A stretch of DNA of 64,000 nucleotides from a bacterium (lineage in GTDB: Bacteria; 4484-113; JAFGCY01). Where the stretch lies: NCBI GenBank assembly GCA_020849855.1, contig JADZFO010000031.1, positions 1-64,000 on the forward strand, given 5' to 3'. Below are positions 50,284 through 58,037 of the stretch, piece after piece (position 1 is the first letter of the stretch; each line of letters starts with the position of its first letter). The notes below the pieces were generated by a model. The model was not told where the DNA came from. It was given only the letters and a program-made list of their open reading frames with translations, and ran no database searches. A program made the translations under genes and the position numbers.

Positions 50284-50955
50284 ATGGCCACAATCTTTGA
50301 GCTGATCAAGGCCGGCGACAGCGCGGGCCTGCGCGAGCTGCTGGCCGCTGAGCCGCAGCGGGCCAGGGAGCACAGCGCCCAGGGCCTGTCCGCGCTGCTT
50401 TTCAGCCTCTACTTCGGCGAGCCGGGTATGGCGGAGATGCTGCGGCCCTGCTGCGAGCCGGACCTGCCGGAATCAGCCGCGCTGGGCGAGACCGAGCGCG
50501 TGGCGCAGCTGCTTGAATCTACGCCGGAAGGCCAGGATGCCCGCAGCCCGGACGGCTTCAGCGTGCTGCAGCTGGCCTGCTACTTCGGCCACCCTGAAAC
50601 CGCGCGCCTCCTGATCCGGCATGGCGCGGATATTGAGGCTGTGTCTGACAACGCCATGCAGATCCGTCCGCTGCACGCGGCCGCGGCGGCGGATAACAAC
50701 GAGGCCATCGCCGCACTGCTGGAGGCCGGGGCTGACCCGGACGCCGTGCAGCAGCACGGCTTTGTGGCGCTGCACGCCTGCGCGCAGAACGGCAACGCGG
50801 TGGGGCTGAAGCTTCTGCTGGAGCATGGCGCGGATGTGCGCCTGCGCAATGCCGAGGGCAAGAGCGCGGCTGACTTCGCCGCCGAGGCCGGCCACAGCGA
50901 GCTGGCGGAGGCTCTGCGCGCCGCCCTTGCCGAAGCTGAAAGCGCCGGCGCCTAG
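50284..50955 (+). CDS. ankyrin-repeat protein
   Basis: This 223-residue cytoplasmic protein has four to five ankyrin repeats: DSAGLRELLAAEPQRAREHS, FSVLQLACYFGHPETARLLI, RPLHAAAAADNNEAIAALLE, FVALHACAQNGNAVGLKLLL and KSAADFAAEAGHSELAEAL. It mediates protein binding, partner unknown. It overlaps the end of the convergent DUF302 gene by four bases. Confidence 0.9.
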   Translation: MATIFELIKAGDSAGLRELLAAEPQRAREHSAQGLSALLFSLYFGEPGMAEMLRPCCEPDLPESAALGETERVAQLLESTPEGQDARSPDGFSVLQLACYFGHPETARLLIRHGADIEAVSDNAMQIRPLHAAAAADNNEAIAALLEAGADPDAVQQHGFVALHACAQNGNAVGLKLLLEHGADVRLRNAEGKSAADFAAEAGHSELAEALRAALAEAESAGA

Positions 50956-51338
50956 AGCTCGTCGAGCACGGCGTTCACGCTGGCTAGCACCCTTTCCTGC
51001 ACCCGCTGCAGGGCGGCGTTGCCGGTGATCTGGCTCAGGCTGGCCGGGTTCATCACGCTGACTTCGATGCGTCCCTCTTCATCCTGCTGGATGGTCCAGT
51101 TGCAGGGCATCAGCGCGCCGATCTGGGGCTCGGCCTCGATCGCCTCGCGCGCCAGGGCCGGGTTGCAGGAGCCCAGGATGCGGTAAGGCCGGAAATCGAG
51201 GTCCAGCTTGGTCTTCATGGTGGCCTTGATGTCGATCTCGGTCAGGATGCCAAAGCCCTGCTGCGCCAGCAGCTCGGTTACCCGTGAAGCGGCCTCATCG
51301 AAGCTGCCCTCAAAGTACTTGCTCAGGAAATACTGCAT
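50952..51338 (-). CDS. DUF302 protein, copy 1
   Basis: This 128-residue protein has DUF302 pattern GSFDEAASRVTELLAQQGFG, TEIDIKATM, FRPYRILGSCNPALA and LMPCNWTIQQDEEGRIEVSV. The cysteine in MPCN is conserved between both copies. The family function is unknown (thiol- or metal-related roles have been suggested). GGGAG lies six bases before the ATG. It follows copy 2 on the same strand. Confidence 0.85.
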   Translation of the reverse strand: MQYFLSKYFEGSFDEAASRVTELLAQQGFGILTEIDIKATMKTKLDLDFRPYRILGSCNPALAREAIEAEPQIGALMPCNWTIQQDEEGRIEVSVMNPASLSQITGNAALQRVQERVLASVNAVLDEL

Positions 51339-51391
51339 TTCACACTCCCATAAAGTCTGGCGCCCGCGAGGGGGCCAGTGCGTCCGCCGCG

Positions 51392-51775
51392 CTAAAGCGC
51401 GTCTATCACCCGCCTGAGGCGCTCGCTGGTCTCCTGGGCCACATCCGCCAGCAGCGGGTTCTGCACCGGGGCCAGGGCCTCCTGCGGGTTCATGGCCGAG
51501 ATCTCGACCCTGCCGTCCTCGTGCTGCTGCACGACCACATTGCAGGGCATGTAGATGCCCATGTTGGCCTCGTGCTGCAGCGCCTTGTAGGCGCTGGGCG
51601 GATGGCAGGCCCCCAGGATGCGGTAGGGCCTGAAGGGCCCGACCTTCTCCTGCATCTTGGCCTGGACGTCAATATCGGCCATTACGCCGAAGCCCTCGGC
51701 CTTGAGCGCCTCAATGGCGCGCTCGACGGCTTCGTCAAAGCTCCAGTCAAAGCTGCGGCTGAAGTAATAAGCCAT
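51392..51775 (-). CDS. DUF302 protein, copy 2
   Basis: This 127-residue paralogue of copy 1 has FDEAVERAIEALKAEGFGV, GPFRPYRILGACHPPSAYKA, YMPCNVVVQQHEDGRVEISA. ATG 51775 is chosen over ATG 51781 because it aligns with the start of copy 1 (MAYYFSRSF versus MQYFLSKYF). It also sits seven bases after a TATATA box, whereas the earlier ATG would lie inside the promoter. Confidence 0.85.
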   Translation of the reverse strand: MAYYFSRSFDWSFDEAVERAIEALKAEGFGVMADIDVQAKMQEKVGPFRPYRILGACHPPSAYKALQHEANMGIYMPCNVVVQQHEDGRVEISAMNPQEALAPVQNPLLADVAQETSERLRRVIDAL

Positions 51776-51782
51776 GCGCATT

Positions 51783-51788
51783 TATATA
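51783..51788 (-). promoter_or_regulatory. -10 box of the DUF302 pair, leaderless
   Basis: TATATA on the minus strand, seven bases before ATG 51775. This decides between two in-frame starts. Confidence 0.5.
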
Positions 51789-51808
51789 CCGCGGCGGCCG
51801 CGGCGAGT

Positions 51809-52840
51809 CTAAACGGCAGAGCTGTTTTCGCCTTCCTGCTCCACTGTTCCGGTCTCTACAGTGGCGGACGCGGCGGCAGCCGCGGGCGCGGCCGCGCTGG
51901 CCTGCTCATTCAGGGCCGCAAGCTGGGACGGCGTGAGGGGCTCGCCGTCCGGGCCCACCGCCGCGATGGCCAGATTCTCGCCGCCCGGGTCCTTGAGCAC
52001 CCACAGGGCGATGCCGGCGACGAGCAGGCCGAGGAAGACCGAGAGGCCCGCCGGCGGCGCGACCGCCTGGTTCACATCGCTGCTCACTACCATCGCCGCA
52101 GCAGCCACACCGTTGAAGGTGGAGCCGAAGAGCGCGGGCACAAAGCCCGAGCGGTAGCGCAGGAAGAACCAGCTGCCGGCGAGGGCAGAAGCCATGCCGG
52201 CCAGGGAGTATGAGAGGGCCACGAACCAGGTCGGGACATCCTCCAGCATCGGGTTGGGCGCCATGGCCTGGGTCCAGCCCGTGGCCAGAGAGAGCAGCAT
52301 CAGCGTGCCGACCATGAAGGCACGGCCGCGGGTAAGCAGGCGGCGGCCCAGCCAGCCATACCAGGGCAGGGTGACCAGCGAAGCGATGAAGGCGCCAAAG
52401 AAGGCCCCGATGGTGGGCGAGCCCACCAGGGTGAAGAGCGCGATGCCGCGGAACATGCCGGCGGCGCTGGCCGGGGCTTCCTGCCCGCCGCTCTTCATCA
52501 TCATGTCCAGGTAGTCCGTCATCTCCGGGTCAATGCCCATCATGCCCAGACCCACCGACGCGACGACGACCAGCAGGCCGGCCAGCAGGCCGACGCCATA
52601 TGCGCTCCAGATGCCGGCGGCGCCGCCCCAGGTCAGGCCGCGGAAGGGCCCGGATGGCGATCCCTCCAGGCGGTTGCAGACAAATGCCATTATCAGCGGC
52701 ACAAAGAGCAGCGGCAGCATTGCCAGGCCGGCGAAATTCTTCGTCGGCTCGGGCATCTTGCCTACCGCCATCGCGCCCAAGCCGCAGACAAGGGCGAACA
52801 CGACATACACGGCGATGAAGATGATCACTTCGCGCTTCAC
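51809..52840 (-). CDS. polytopic membrane protein, unknown
   Basis: This 343-residue protein has about eight membrane helices and then an Ala/Val-rich tail ending ENSSAV. It starts at GTG 52840, preceded by GGGAGG. The first 20 residues (VKREVIIFIAVYVVFALVCG) look like the start of CPBP-type membrane proteins, but the EExxxR and HxxxN protease motifs are absent. I do not assign a function. It is the last gene on the minus strand of the SPFH/small-membrane-protein cluster, 65 bases after the 81-residue gene. Confidence 0.6.
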   Translation of the reverse strand: MKREVIIFIAVYVVFALVCGLGAMAVGKMPEPTKNFAGLAMLPLLFVPLIMAFVCNRLEGSPSGPFRGLTWGGAAGIWSAYGVGLLAGLLVVVASVGLGMMGIDPEMTDYLDMMMKSGGQEAPASAAGMFRGIALFTLVGSPTIGAFFGAFIASLVTLPWYGWLGRRLLTRGRAFMVGTLMLLSLATGWTQAMAPNPMLEDVPTWFVALSYSLAGMASALAGSWFFLRYRSGFVPALFGSTFNGVAAAAMVVSSDVNQAVAPPAGLSVFLGLLVAGIALWVLKDPGGENLAIAAVGPDGEPLTPSQLAALNEQASAAAPAAAAASATVETGTVEQEGENSSAV

Positions 52841-52905
52841 GCTTACCTCCCGGAAAATCGCGCCGCGACCCGCGCAGCGCATACTCTAGCCCACAGCAAG
52901 CCGGC

Positions 52906-53151
52906 TCAGCGAGCCCGCCTGGAATCCGCAGCATCAGCATCCTTCCTGCGGCGCGCCGGCCGCGCCAGGTTCCAGGCCGCTGTGCCCAGAAAGACCAGCA
53001 GCCAGAGGCTGATGCGCAGCTCGCCATACAGGAAGGCATAGACCGCATAGGCCGCCAGCAGCAGGCCCAGGGCCGGCAGCCAGATCCAGCGCTTTGCGCT
53101 GATCTGGTCGCGGGTGCGGCCCAGTGTCTGACTGATGGCTGCCCAGTTCAC
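52906..53151 (-). CDS. small membrane protein, unknown
   Basis: This 81-residue protein begins MNWAAISQTLGRTRDQISAK and has two hydrophobic segments (about 22-42 and 46-62) followed by a basic tail. GTG start with GGAG ten bases upstream. It is downstream of the SPFH gene cluster on the same strand. Confidence 0.6.
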   Translation of the reverse strand: MNWAAISQTLGRTRDQISAKRWIWLPALGLLLAAYAVYAFLYGELRISLWLLVFLGTAAWNLARPARRRKDADAADSRRAR

Positions 53152-53199
53152 TGTCTTTCAACTCCAGCGCGCAAGCTGCAGAGACTCTGCAGGGAAGCG

Positions 53200-53406
53200 C
53201 TAGTAGACAATCAGGTCCTTGTCCGCGCAGCGCCTCCGTCGGCATCCCGCGGAGCAGCCGCGGCCTGTGGCCACCTGCCAGGTGGCTGTAGCCACAGCGA
53301 CAAATAGAGCAGCCGCTCCGGCGAGCTCTCCTTCCAGCGCCAGCCAGAGCGCCAGCCCCAGGCAGGCCATGCCAAGGCAACACAGGACAGCGAGCTTAAT
53401 GTTCAT
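53200..53406 (-). CDS. small membrane protein with Cys/Arg-rich tail, unknown
   Basis: This 68-residue protein has two hydrophobic segments (MNIKLAVLCCLGMACLGLAL and GAAALFVAVATATW). A tail follows with four Cys/Arg clusters (GRGCSAGCRRRRCADKD). Its ATG overlaps the end of the 58-residue gene, implying coupled translation within the SPFH operon. Confidence 0.55.
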   Translation of the reverse strand: MNIKLAVLCCLGMACLGLALWLALEGELAGAAALFVAVATATWQVATGRGCSAGCRRRRCADKDLIVY

Positions 53407-53572
53407 GGCGCAGCCCCCTATTGAAAGCACCCCTGAGCAGCAGGCTCAGCGGCGGGATGATTATCCCCAGCGTCAGGCCTGCGCCGCGCTGGCCATAGAG
53501 GCACAGCCCGGCGCAGACGCAGGCCAGTGTGATCGGCAGTCCGGCCCGCAGCAGTACTGCCCGGGCGGGCAT
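53396..53572 (-). CDS. 58-residue membrane protein, unknown
   Basis: This 58-residue frame begins MPARAVLLRAGLPITLACVC and ends LLLRGAFNRGLRHEH, with two short hydrophobic segments. Its ATG overlaps the SPFH stop as TAATG, and its TAA lies inside the start of the next gene. The double overlap is the main support that it is real. No family is recognised. Confidence 0.55.
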   Translation of the reverse strand: MPARAVLLRAGLPITLACVCAGLCLYGQRGAGLTLGIIIPPLSLLLRGAFNRGLRHEH

Positions 53573-54561
53573 TACTGGCCGCCGCCCGGCAGGCTCGGGG
53601 GCTGGCTGTGGCGCATCGCGTCCAGCCCGCCCAGCGCACCGATGTTCATGCTGTCCAGCGCCGAGCTGGGGATGATCATCAGGCTGCCCTTCTCCTTGAG
53701 TCCCTCGAAGAGCATGTTCATCGCACGCAGATGCAGGGCCGTCGGGTTGTCGACGTACTGCTTGGATGCTTCGGCGAAGCTGGCCGCGATCTGCAGCTCG
53801 CTTTCGCCGAGGATCACGCGGGCCTGGCGCTCACGCTCGGCCTGGGCCTGGCGGCTCATCGTGTCCTGCAGCGGGCCGGGGATCTTGATCTCTCGAATCT
53901 CCACGCTCTGCACTGTTGCGCCCCAGGGCTCGGTGCGCATGTCGATGATCTCCTGCAGCTGCTTGTCCAGCACATCGCGGCCCACCAGCAGGTCGGCCAG
54001 CATGGTCTTGCCGATCAGGTCGCGCAGGGCGGTCTGGGCGGCCCAGCGCACGGCGTTCTCAAAGTCCTTCACTTCCAGGCTGGCCTTCTTGGGGTCATAG
54101 ACCAGCCAGAACATCACCGCGTCCACGTCCACCGGCACCGTATCCTTGGTCAGGGTCTGCTCGGCGGTCAGGTCCGTGCTCTGGACGCGGGTATCGATCC
54201 ACTTGGCCACAGTGTCCACAAAGGGCACCAGCCAGAACATGCCCGGCTCCATTACCTTGAGGAACTTGCCAAGGCGCAGGACGATGACGCGGTCCCACTG
54301 GTCGGCGACCTTCAGGCAGAAGAGCACCACCATGCCGATGGTCATGAAGAAGATGAAACCGGCGATGCCAAGGAAGATCGCCAGGCCGTCCTGCTGGCCC
54401 CGGGCCAGGAAGGCCACGGAAAAGAGCGTCGCCATTGAAGCGAGCATGCACAGCAGGAACCAGAAGACCGCGATGGGCGGAACCTTCTGCTGGCTGGGGC
54501 TGCCGCTGGCGGCGGTATAGGCTCCGCCGCCGCCGCCGGTATACATAATCACGCCTGCCAT
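53572..54561 (-). CDS. SPFH/stomatin-type slipin
   Basis: This 329-residue protein has a Gly-rich N-terminus and two membrane helices (about 28-52 and 60-83). The SPFH/band-7 core has DQWDRVIVLRLGKFLKVMEP, VQSTDLTAEQTLTKDTVPVD, DAVMFWLVYDP and EIREIKIPGPLQDTMSRQAQ. A helical region and a short Gly/Pro tail complete it. It forms membrane-domain scaffolds, often with an NfeD partner, but none is present here. GAGGAG precedes the ATG. It lies 51 bases downstream of the GntR gene. Confidence 0.9.
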   Translation of the reverse strand: MAGVIMYTGGGGGAYTAASGSPSQQKVPPIAVFWFLLCMLASMATLFSVAFLARGQQDGLAIFLGIAGFIFFMTIGMVVLFCLKVADQWDRVIVLRLGKFLKVMEPGMFWLVPFVDTVAKWIDTRVQSTDLTAEQTLTKDTVPVDVDAVMFWLVYDPKKASLEVKDFENAVRWAAQTALRDLIGKTMLADLLVGRDVLDKQLQEIIDMRTEPWGATVQSVEIREIKIPGPLQDTMSRQAQAERERQARVILGESELQIAASFAEASKQYVDNPTALHLRAMNMLFEGLKEKGSLMIIPSSALDSMNIGALGGLDAMRHSQPPSLPGGGQ

Positions 54562-54612
54562 TTTTCAACTCCTCGCGCTAAGTGCGCAATAAACCGGCGC
54601 CGTGCGCCGCAA

Positions 54613-55077
54613 TCAGTCCTGCTGCAAGCTCAGCAGCTCCGCCGTCAGCTCCAGTATCTGGCGTTTGCTGAGCCCAAGCGCCTGCAGCTGGCGCAGTGTC
54701 TCGGCGAGCAGGCCCGCACCGGGCCGCTCGGCCGCTTCGCCCTCAGCCCGGGCGGCGGCGAAGGTGCCAACCCCCTTGCGCTGCACCGTATAGCCCTCGC
54801 GGGCCAGGTCGGTGTAAACGCGGCTGACGGTATTGGCATTGATGTTCAGTTCCACGGCCAGCTCCCGTACCGTCGGCAGCTGCCGTCCGGCGCTGATGAC
54901 GCCGCCCTCGATAAGCAGGCGCAGCTGGTTCTTGACCTGCACATAAATGGGCATCTCGCTGTTCAGGTCCACCCTGACCAGTCCGTGCAGGGTCCCCACG
55001 CTGGCCAGGCCGTTTACCCCGTAGGGGTCGCGCGGCTCGTCCTCAAAGGACGGCCGCCAGTCCTCTTCCCAGCTCAT
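54613..55077 (-). CDS. GntR-family regulator, YtrA type
   Basis: This 154-residue protein has an acidic 35-residue extension and then the GntR winged helix: MPIYVQVKNQLRLLIEGGVI, GRQLPTVRELAVELNINANT, VSRVYTDLAREGYTVQRKGV. A short helical C-terminus follows, typical of YtrA-type repressors, which lack a large effector domain. It overlaps the DUF4177 gene by ATGA. The 40-bp palindrome at 55269 is its likely operator. It probably controls this whole minus-strand cluster, including the SPFH gene. Confidence 0.9.
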   Translation of the reverse strand: MSWEEDWRPSFEDEPRDPYGVNGLASVGTLHGLVRVDLNSEMPIYVQVKNQLRLLIEGGVISAGRQLPTVRELAVELNINANTVSRVYTDLAREGYTVQRKGVGTFAAARAEGEAAERPGAGLLAETLRQLQALGLSKRQILELTAELLSLQQD

Positions 55078-55235
55078 GACTTCGGCCTCTTGAAGAAGAG
55101 GTGCAGATAGCTGCTGCCGGCTTCAACCGCGGCAGTCAGTTCCCAGCCCTGGCTGCCCAGGCCGGCCAGTTCGTCATCGATCTTCCTGATCTCGCTGACG
55201 CTCACCTGAACCCGCAGGTACTCCCATTGCTGCAT
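55074..55235 (-). CDS. DUF4177-like small protein
   Basis: This 53-residue protein begins MQQWEYLRVQVSVSEIRKID and continues with DELAGLGSQGWELTAAVEAG and a final FFKRPKS. This WEY ... ELxxLGxxGWEL ... FKRP pattern is that of DUF4177. GAGGT lies five bases before the ATG. It is the first gene of the GntR/SPFH operon and ends in an ATGA overlap with gntR. Function of the family is unknown. Confidence 0.8.
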   Translation of the reverse strand: MQQWEYLRVQVSVSEIRKIDDELAGLGSQGWELTAAVEAGSSYLHLFFKRPKS

Positions 55236-55268
55236 CTGCGACCTCGCGTGCTGCCGGGGCAGCGTTTC

Positions 55269-55308
55269 ATATTGCTAGTGTACTAGCTAACTAGTACACT
55301 AGCAATAT
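55269..55308. promoter_or_regulatory. 40-bp perfect palindrome, likely GntR operator
   Basis: Arms ATATTGCTAGTGTACTAG and CTAGTACACTAGCAATAT (18 bp each, perfect) flank CTAA. Each arm contains the near-palindrome CTAGTnnACTAG, like AGTGTA/TACACT sites known for YtrA-type GntR repressors. It lies 34 bases upstream of the operon's first gene, where it can overlap a promoter. Confidence 0.75.
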
Positions 55309-55452
55309 ACAGCAACCGGGCTGCCGCGTCAAGTTAAATCTGCACGCAGGGAGAAGATTGGCTGAAAGCAGCTCGAAGTATCCAACAGCAGCGCCAGACA
55401 CATGCGCATGGCTCGCAGGATCTATTGACAGTGGCCCCTTTCAGCCGTCAGG

Positions 55453-55481
55453 CAAAAGAAAGGCGGGGCCGCGGCCCCGCC
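55453..55481 (-). terminator. rho-independent terminator of the CADD-like gene
   Basis: On the minus strand the perfect 20-base palindrome GGCGGGGCCGCGGCCCCGCC is followed by TTTCTTTT. It lies about 30 bases after the stop codon at 55511. Confidence 0.85.
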
Positions 55482-55510
55482 CGTATCTCTCTCTCCAAAC
55501 TGCCCGGGCT

Positions 55511-56140
55511 TTAGCCCATGGCGCATGCGGACTCGCCGCCGTAGCGGGCGTGGATGCCGCTGAGGGCATCCCAGAGCGCGCAACTCATGCGCTCGCAGGC
55601 GGCGATGGCCTGAGCCTGCTCTTCGGCGCTGAGGGCCGCCATGCCCTCGGCCAGCATTGCGGGCTCGTCAAAGTCGCTCTCGTGCATCTCAAAGTAGGTC
55701 CCGCAGACGGCCGGCAGATCGCTATAGTGCTCCTTCAGGCCCTTGAGCTTGCTCTGGGCCGTATAGGGCTGCTGGGCCTCAAAGGCATACAGGGCGCCCA
55801 TGGCCGTGGCTCGCTCGGCGAAGAGCTCGCCCTCGGCCTCAATCAGGGCCGCGACCTCCGGGATCTGCGGCTCGCCGACGCTGGTGCCCAGCGAGGCGGC
55901 GAAGGTGCGCTCCCAGACGCGGGCATGACCGTCCTCGACGGCGGCGATGTCGCTCCAGCCCGCGCGCTCCCAGCCCAGGCCAACGCCGGCGATAAAGGCG
56001 CCGTACTCGCGGGCATAGGTCTTCAGGGCCTCAACGGGCAGCGTGCCGTTGCTCCAGGCCTGATAGAAAGGGTGCGTGAGCAGGTTCCTGCGGGCAATCA
56101 GTGCATCGCACTGCGCGTGCTTGTGGACGGATTCGTGCAT
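55511..56140 (-). CDS. CADD/PqqC-like helical protein (haem-oxygenase-like fold)
   Basis: This 209-residue all-helical protein has LLTHPFYQAWSNGTLPVEAL, TYAREYGAFIAGVG, LYAFEAQQPYTAQSKLKGLK and YFEMHESDFDEP. The pattern matches the CADD branch of the TenA/PqqC superfamily. CADD is a di-metal oxygenase that makes p-aminobenzoate from its own tyrosine. The Glu (FEAQ) and His (EMHE) ligands are visible. The final Asp-x-x-His pair is not clear (SDFDEP), so activity is uncertain. ATG 56140 has GGAGG five bases upstream; an in-frame GTG at 56152 with its own SD is possible. A strong terminator follows. Confidence 0.75.
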   Translation of the reverse strand: MHESVHKHAQCDALIARRNLLTHPFYQAWSNGTLPVEALKTYAREYGAFIAGVGLGWERAGWSDIAAVEDGHARVWERTFAASLGTSVGEPQIPEVAALIEAEGELFAERATAMGALYAFEAQQPYTAQSKLKGLKEHYSDLPAVCGTYFEMHESDFDEPAMLAEGMAALSAEEQAQAIAACERMSCALWDALSGIHARYGGESACAMG

Positions 56141-56168
56141 GGGGGCCTCCACCTTTCTCCTGAGATAT

Positions 56169-57932
56169 CTAGGGGCTCAAAGATTCTGCCATAGCTATGC
56201 GCGGCTGTGAAGTACTCTCAACAGCGCTTCGAATGTCAATCTGCTGCGGCGCGCCGGCGCGGAATTCCCCGGCCTGGTAAGACTCCAGTCTCAGCGGCAC
56301 TATGGTGCCAACGAGGCTCTCCGCGGCCGCATCCTGCGCCGGGGCATTGACGATCTGATAAGCCTCGCCGTGGCCATGGGCCACGCCGTCCCGGACTTCC
56401 TCAATCAGCACCTGCGCGGTCTTACCCGCGAAGCGCGGCCAGCGCTGGTCGGCGATCTGCGCGCAGTGCTCGATCAGGCGGCGGTTGCGCTCCTGTGCGA
56501 TCGACTGCGCATCGCGCTGCTGCGGGATCATCGCCGCGCGGGTGCCGGGGCGCGCGCTGAAAGGGAAGCCGTGGATGCGCTCGAAGCCGGCGGCCGTGCA
56601 GACGGCCAGCGTGTCCGCGAAGTCCTGCTCGGTCTCGGTCGGATAGCCGGTGATGATGTCAGTCGTCAGCGCGCCATCCGGGCAGGCCCGGCGGAAGGCG
56701 GCGACGCGCTGCATAAATGTATCCATGTCGTAAAGCCGCCGCATGTCGATCAGCACTTTCTCCGAGCCGCTTTGCAGCGGCAGGTGCAGGTGCGGGCACA
56801 TCCGGGGATGCGCGAGCTGCTCAAAGAAGCGCGCCTCGATCTCCTCGGGCTCGATGCTGGAGATGCGCAGGCGCGCGGCGATGCCTGTGCGCTCGAAGTG
56901 TTCATCCAGCCTCGCCAGCAGGGCGTCGATCAGGTCCCAGAGGGTCGCGTGCCCCGGGACGCGCTCATAGAGGCGGCTGCGTTTGAAGTGCGTCTGGGAG
57001 GCGATCTCATGCACCGGAGCGATCGGCGTCAGGCCGTAGTGGCCGACGTTGACGCCGGTCAGCACAATCTCGCGGTAGCCGGCCGCCAGCCGCGCGCGGG
57101 CCTCGGCCAGCAGCTCATCAAAGGGCCGCGAAACATAGGGCCGCACAAAGGGAATGATGCAGAAGCTGCAGCAGTTGTGGCAGCCGTCCTGGACTTTCAG
57201 GAAGGCGCGGGAGCGCGCCTCGCCGACGAGGCCGGTCGGAAGTCGCTGCTTGCCCTCAGGGGCTTGTCCTGAGTCCTGTGTCCTGCGTCCGGGATCGCCG
57301 GGACTTTCTTCGCGGCCTAAGGTCTTCAGCCTCGCTGGAACTATTACCGATTCGGGACTCAGGACCCGGGACCCAGGACTGGTTCCGGCGGTCTCGGCCA
57401 TCGTTTCACCAAGCGCCGATTTCGTTGATTCTGCCGGTGGGAAGAGCGTCGCCAGCCAGTCAAAGGCCTCGGTATAGAAGCTGAAGACCTGCGCGCCGGC
57501 CTCTGTGTACTGCTCGCGGGTCGCATAGTTGCGGGCCGCGCAGCCTGAGAAAAGGACGATGCTCTCGGGGCGCAGGCGCCTGACCCGGCGTACAAACTGG
57601 GCGGCCTTGCGCTCGGCCTCGGCGGTGACGCAGCAGGAGTTGATGAACACCACCGGGCGCTCAACTTCGTCTGCGCTGGGCAGCAGCAGCTCGCCTTCAT
57701 CTTCCGCGCTGCGGGCATTGGCCAGGGCGATCAGGCTGGGCGTCAGGGCATCCAGCGGCGAGCTGTCAGTGCTGTGAACAGGAACTGCCTCCTGAGCCGT
57801 GGCGGCGCTCAACTCACGCGCGGAACTGATCTCCAGCGGCGCAAAGCCGGCCTGCCGCAGCAGGTCGGCGAAGGACACGCTTTCGCTGTAGTTCACCTTG
57901 CAGCCGAAGGTCTTGATAAAGACGGGGCGCAC
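56169..57932 (-). CDS. mtaB: MtaB-type tRNA methylthiotransferase with repeat-derived insertion
   Basis: This 587-residue protein is well above the usual 430-450. It has UPF0004 motifs TFGCKVNYSES, INSCCVTAEAERKAAQFVRR and FSGCAARN, then the radical-SAM cluster GCHNCCSFCIIPF and SSIEPEEIEARF. A TRAM-like end follows (AQVLIEEVRDGVAHGHGEAY). It adds methylthio groups to t6A37 of tRNA. Extra sequence lies at about residues 35-80 and 184-224. The second is encoded by GTCCTG-type inverted repeats and sits in the linker between the two domains. It starts at GTG, six bases after a CATAAT box. Confidence 0.9.
   Translation of the reverse strand: MRPVFIKTFGCKVNYSESVSFADLLRQAGFAPLEISSARELSAATAQEAVPVHSTDSSPLDALTPSLIALANARSAEDEGELLLPSADEVERPVVFINSCCVTAEAERKAAQFVRRVRRLRPESIVLFSGCAARNYATREQYTEAGAQVFSFYTEAFDWLATLFPPAESTKSALGETMAETAGTSPGSRVLSPESVIVPARLKTLGREESPGDPGRRTQDSGQAPEGKQRLPTGLVGEARSRAFLKVQDGCHNCCSFCIIPFVRPYVSRPFDELLAEARARLAAGYREIVLTGVNVGHYGLTPIAPVHEIASQTHFKRSRLYERVPGHATLWDLIDALLARLDEHFERTGIAARLRISSIEPEEIEARFFEQLAHPRMCPHLHLPLQSGSEKVLIDMRRLYDMDTFMQRVAAFRRACPDGALTTDIITGYPTETEQDFADTLAVCTAAGFERIHGFPFSARPGTRAAMIPQQRDAQSIAQERNRRLIEHCAQIADQRWPRFAGKTAQVLIEEVRDGVAHGHGEAYQIVNAPAQDAAAESLVGTIVPLRLESYQAGEFRAGAPQQIDIRSAVESTSQPRIAMAESLSP
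57261..57382. repeat. GTCCTG-type inverted repeat inserted in frame in mtaB
   Basis: GTCCTGAGTCCTGTGTCCTG (from 57266) and its inverted relative GGACTCAGGACCCGGGACCC (from 57355) are each made of short GTCCTG-like units. About 59 bases lie between. The reading frame stays open and encodes a Ser/Pro/Gly/Arg-rich loop. Confidence 0.75.
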
Positions 57933-57938
57933 GATGTG

Positions 57939-57944
57939 ATTATG
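57939..57944 (-). promoter_or_regulatory. -10 box of mtaB, leaderless
   Basis: CATAAT on the minus strand, six bases before GTG 57932. The predicted first base is the G of the start codon. Confidence 0.55.
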
Positions 57945-58026
57945 CCAGCGGCGCTGAAAGGCGGCGAAGTTCAGAACCTGCCTGCCAGCAATAACTTCAA
58001 AGCAGACAGATAGCAGGTACTGCTAG

Positions 58027-58032
58027 GATAAT
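58027..58032 (+). promoter_or_regulatory. -10 box of the 58038 gene, leaderless
   Basis: GATAAT, five bases before ATG 58038; no SD. Confidence 0.5.
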
Positions 58033-58037
58033 GCTGT

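Larger units (their letters stand above)
55236..55510. other. control region and 3' flank between DUF4177 and CADD-like genes
   Basis: The 275 bases hold the 40-bp palindrome (55269-55308) and the terminator of the CADD-like gene (55453-55481). The rest, 55309-55452, shows no gene. Confidence 0.6.

Noticed and set aside
51809-52840. CPBP-type intramembrane protease
   Set aside because: The EExxxR and HxxxN motifs needed for that activity are not present; only the first helix looks similar.
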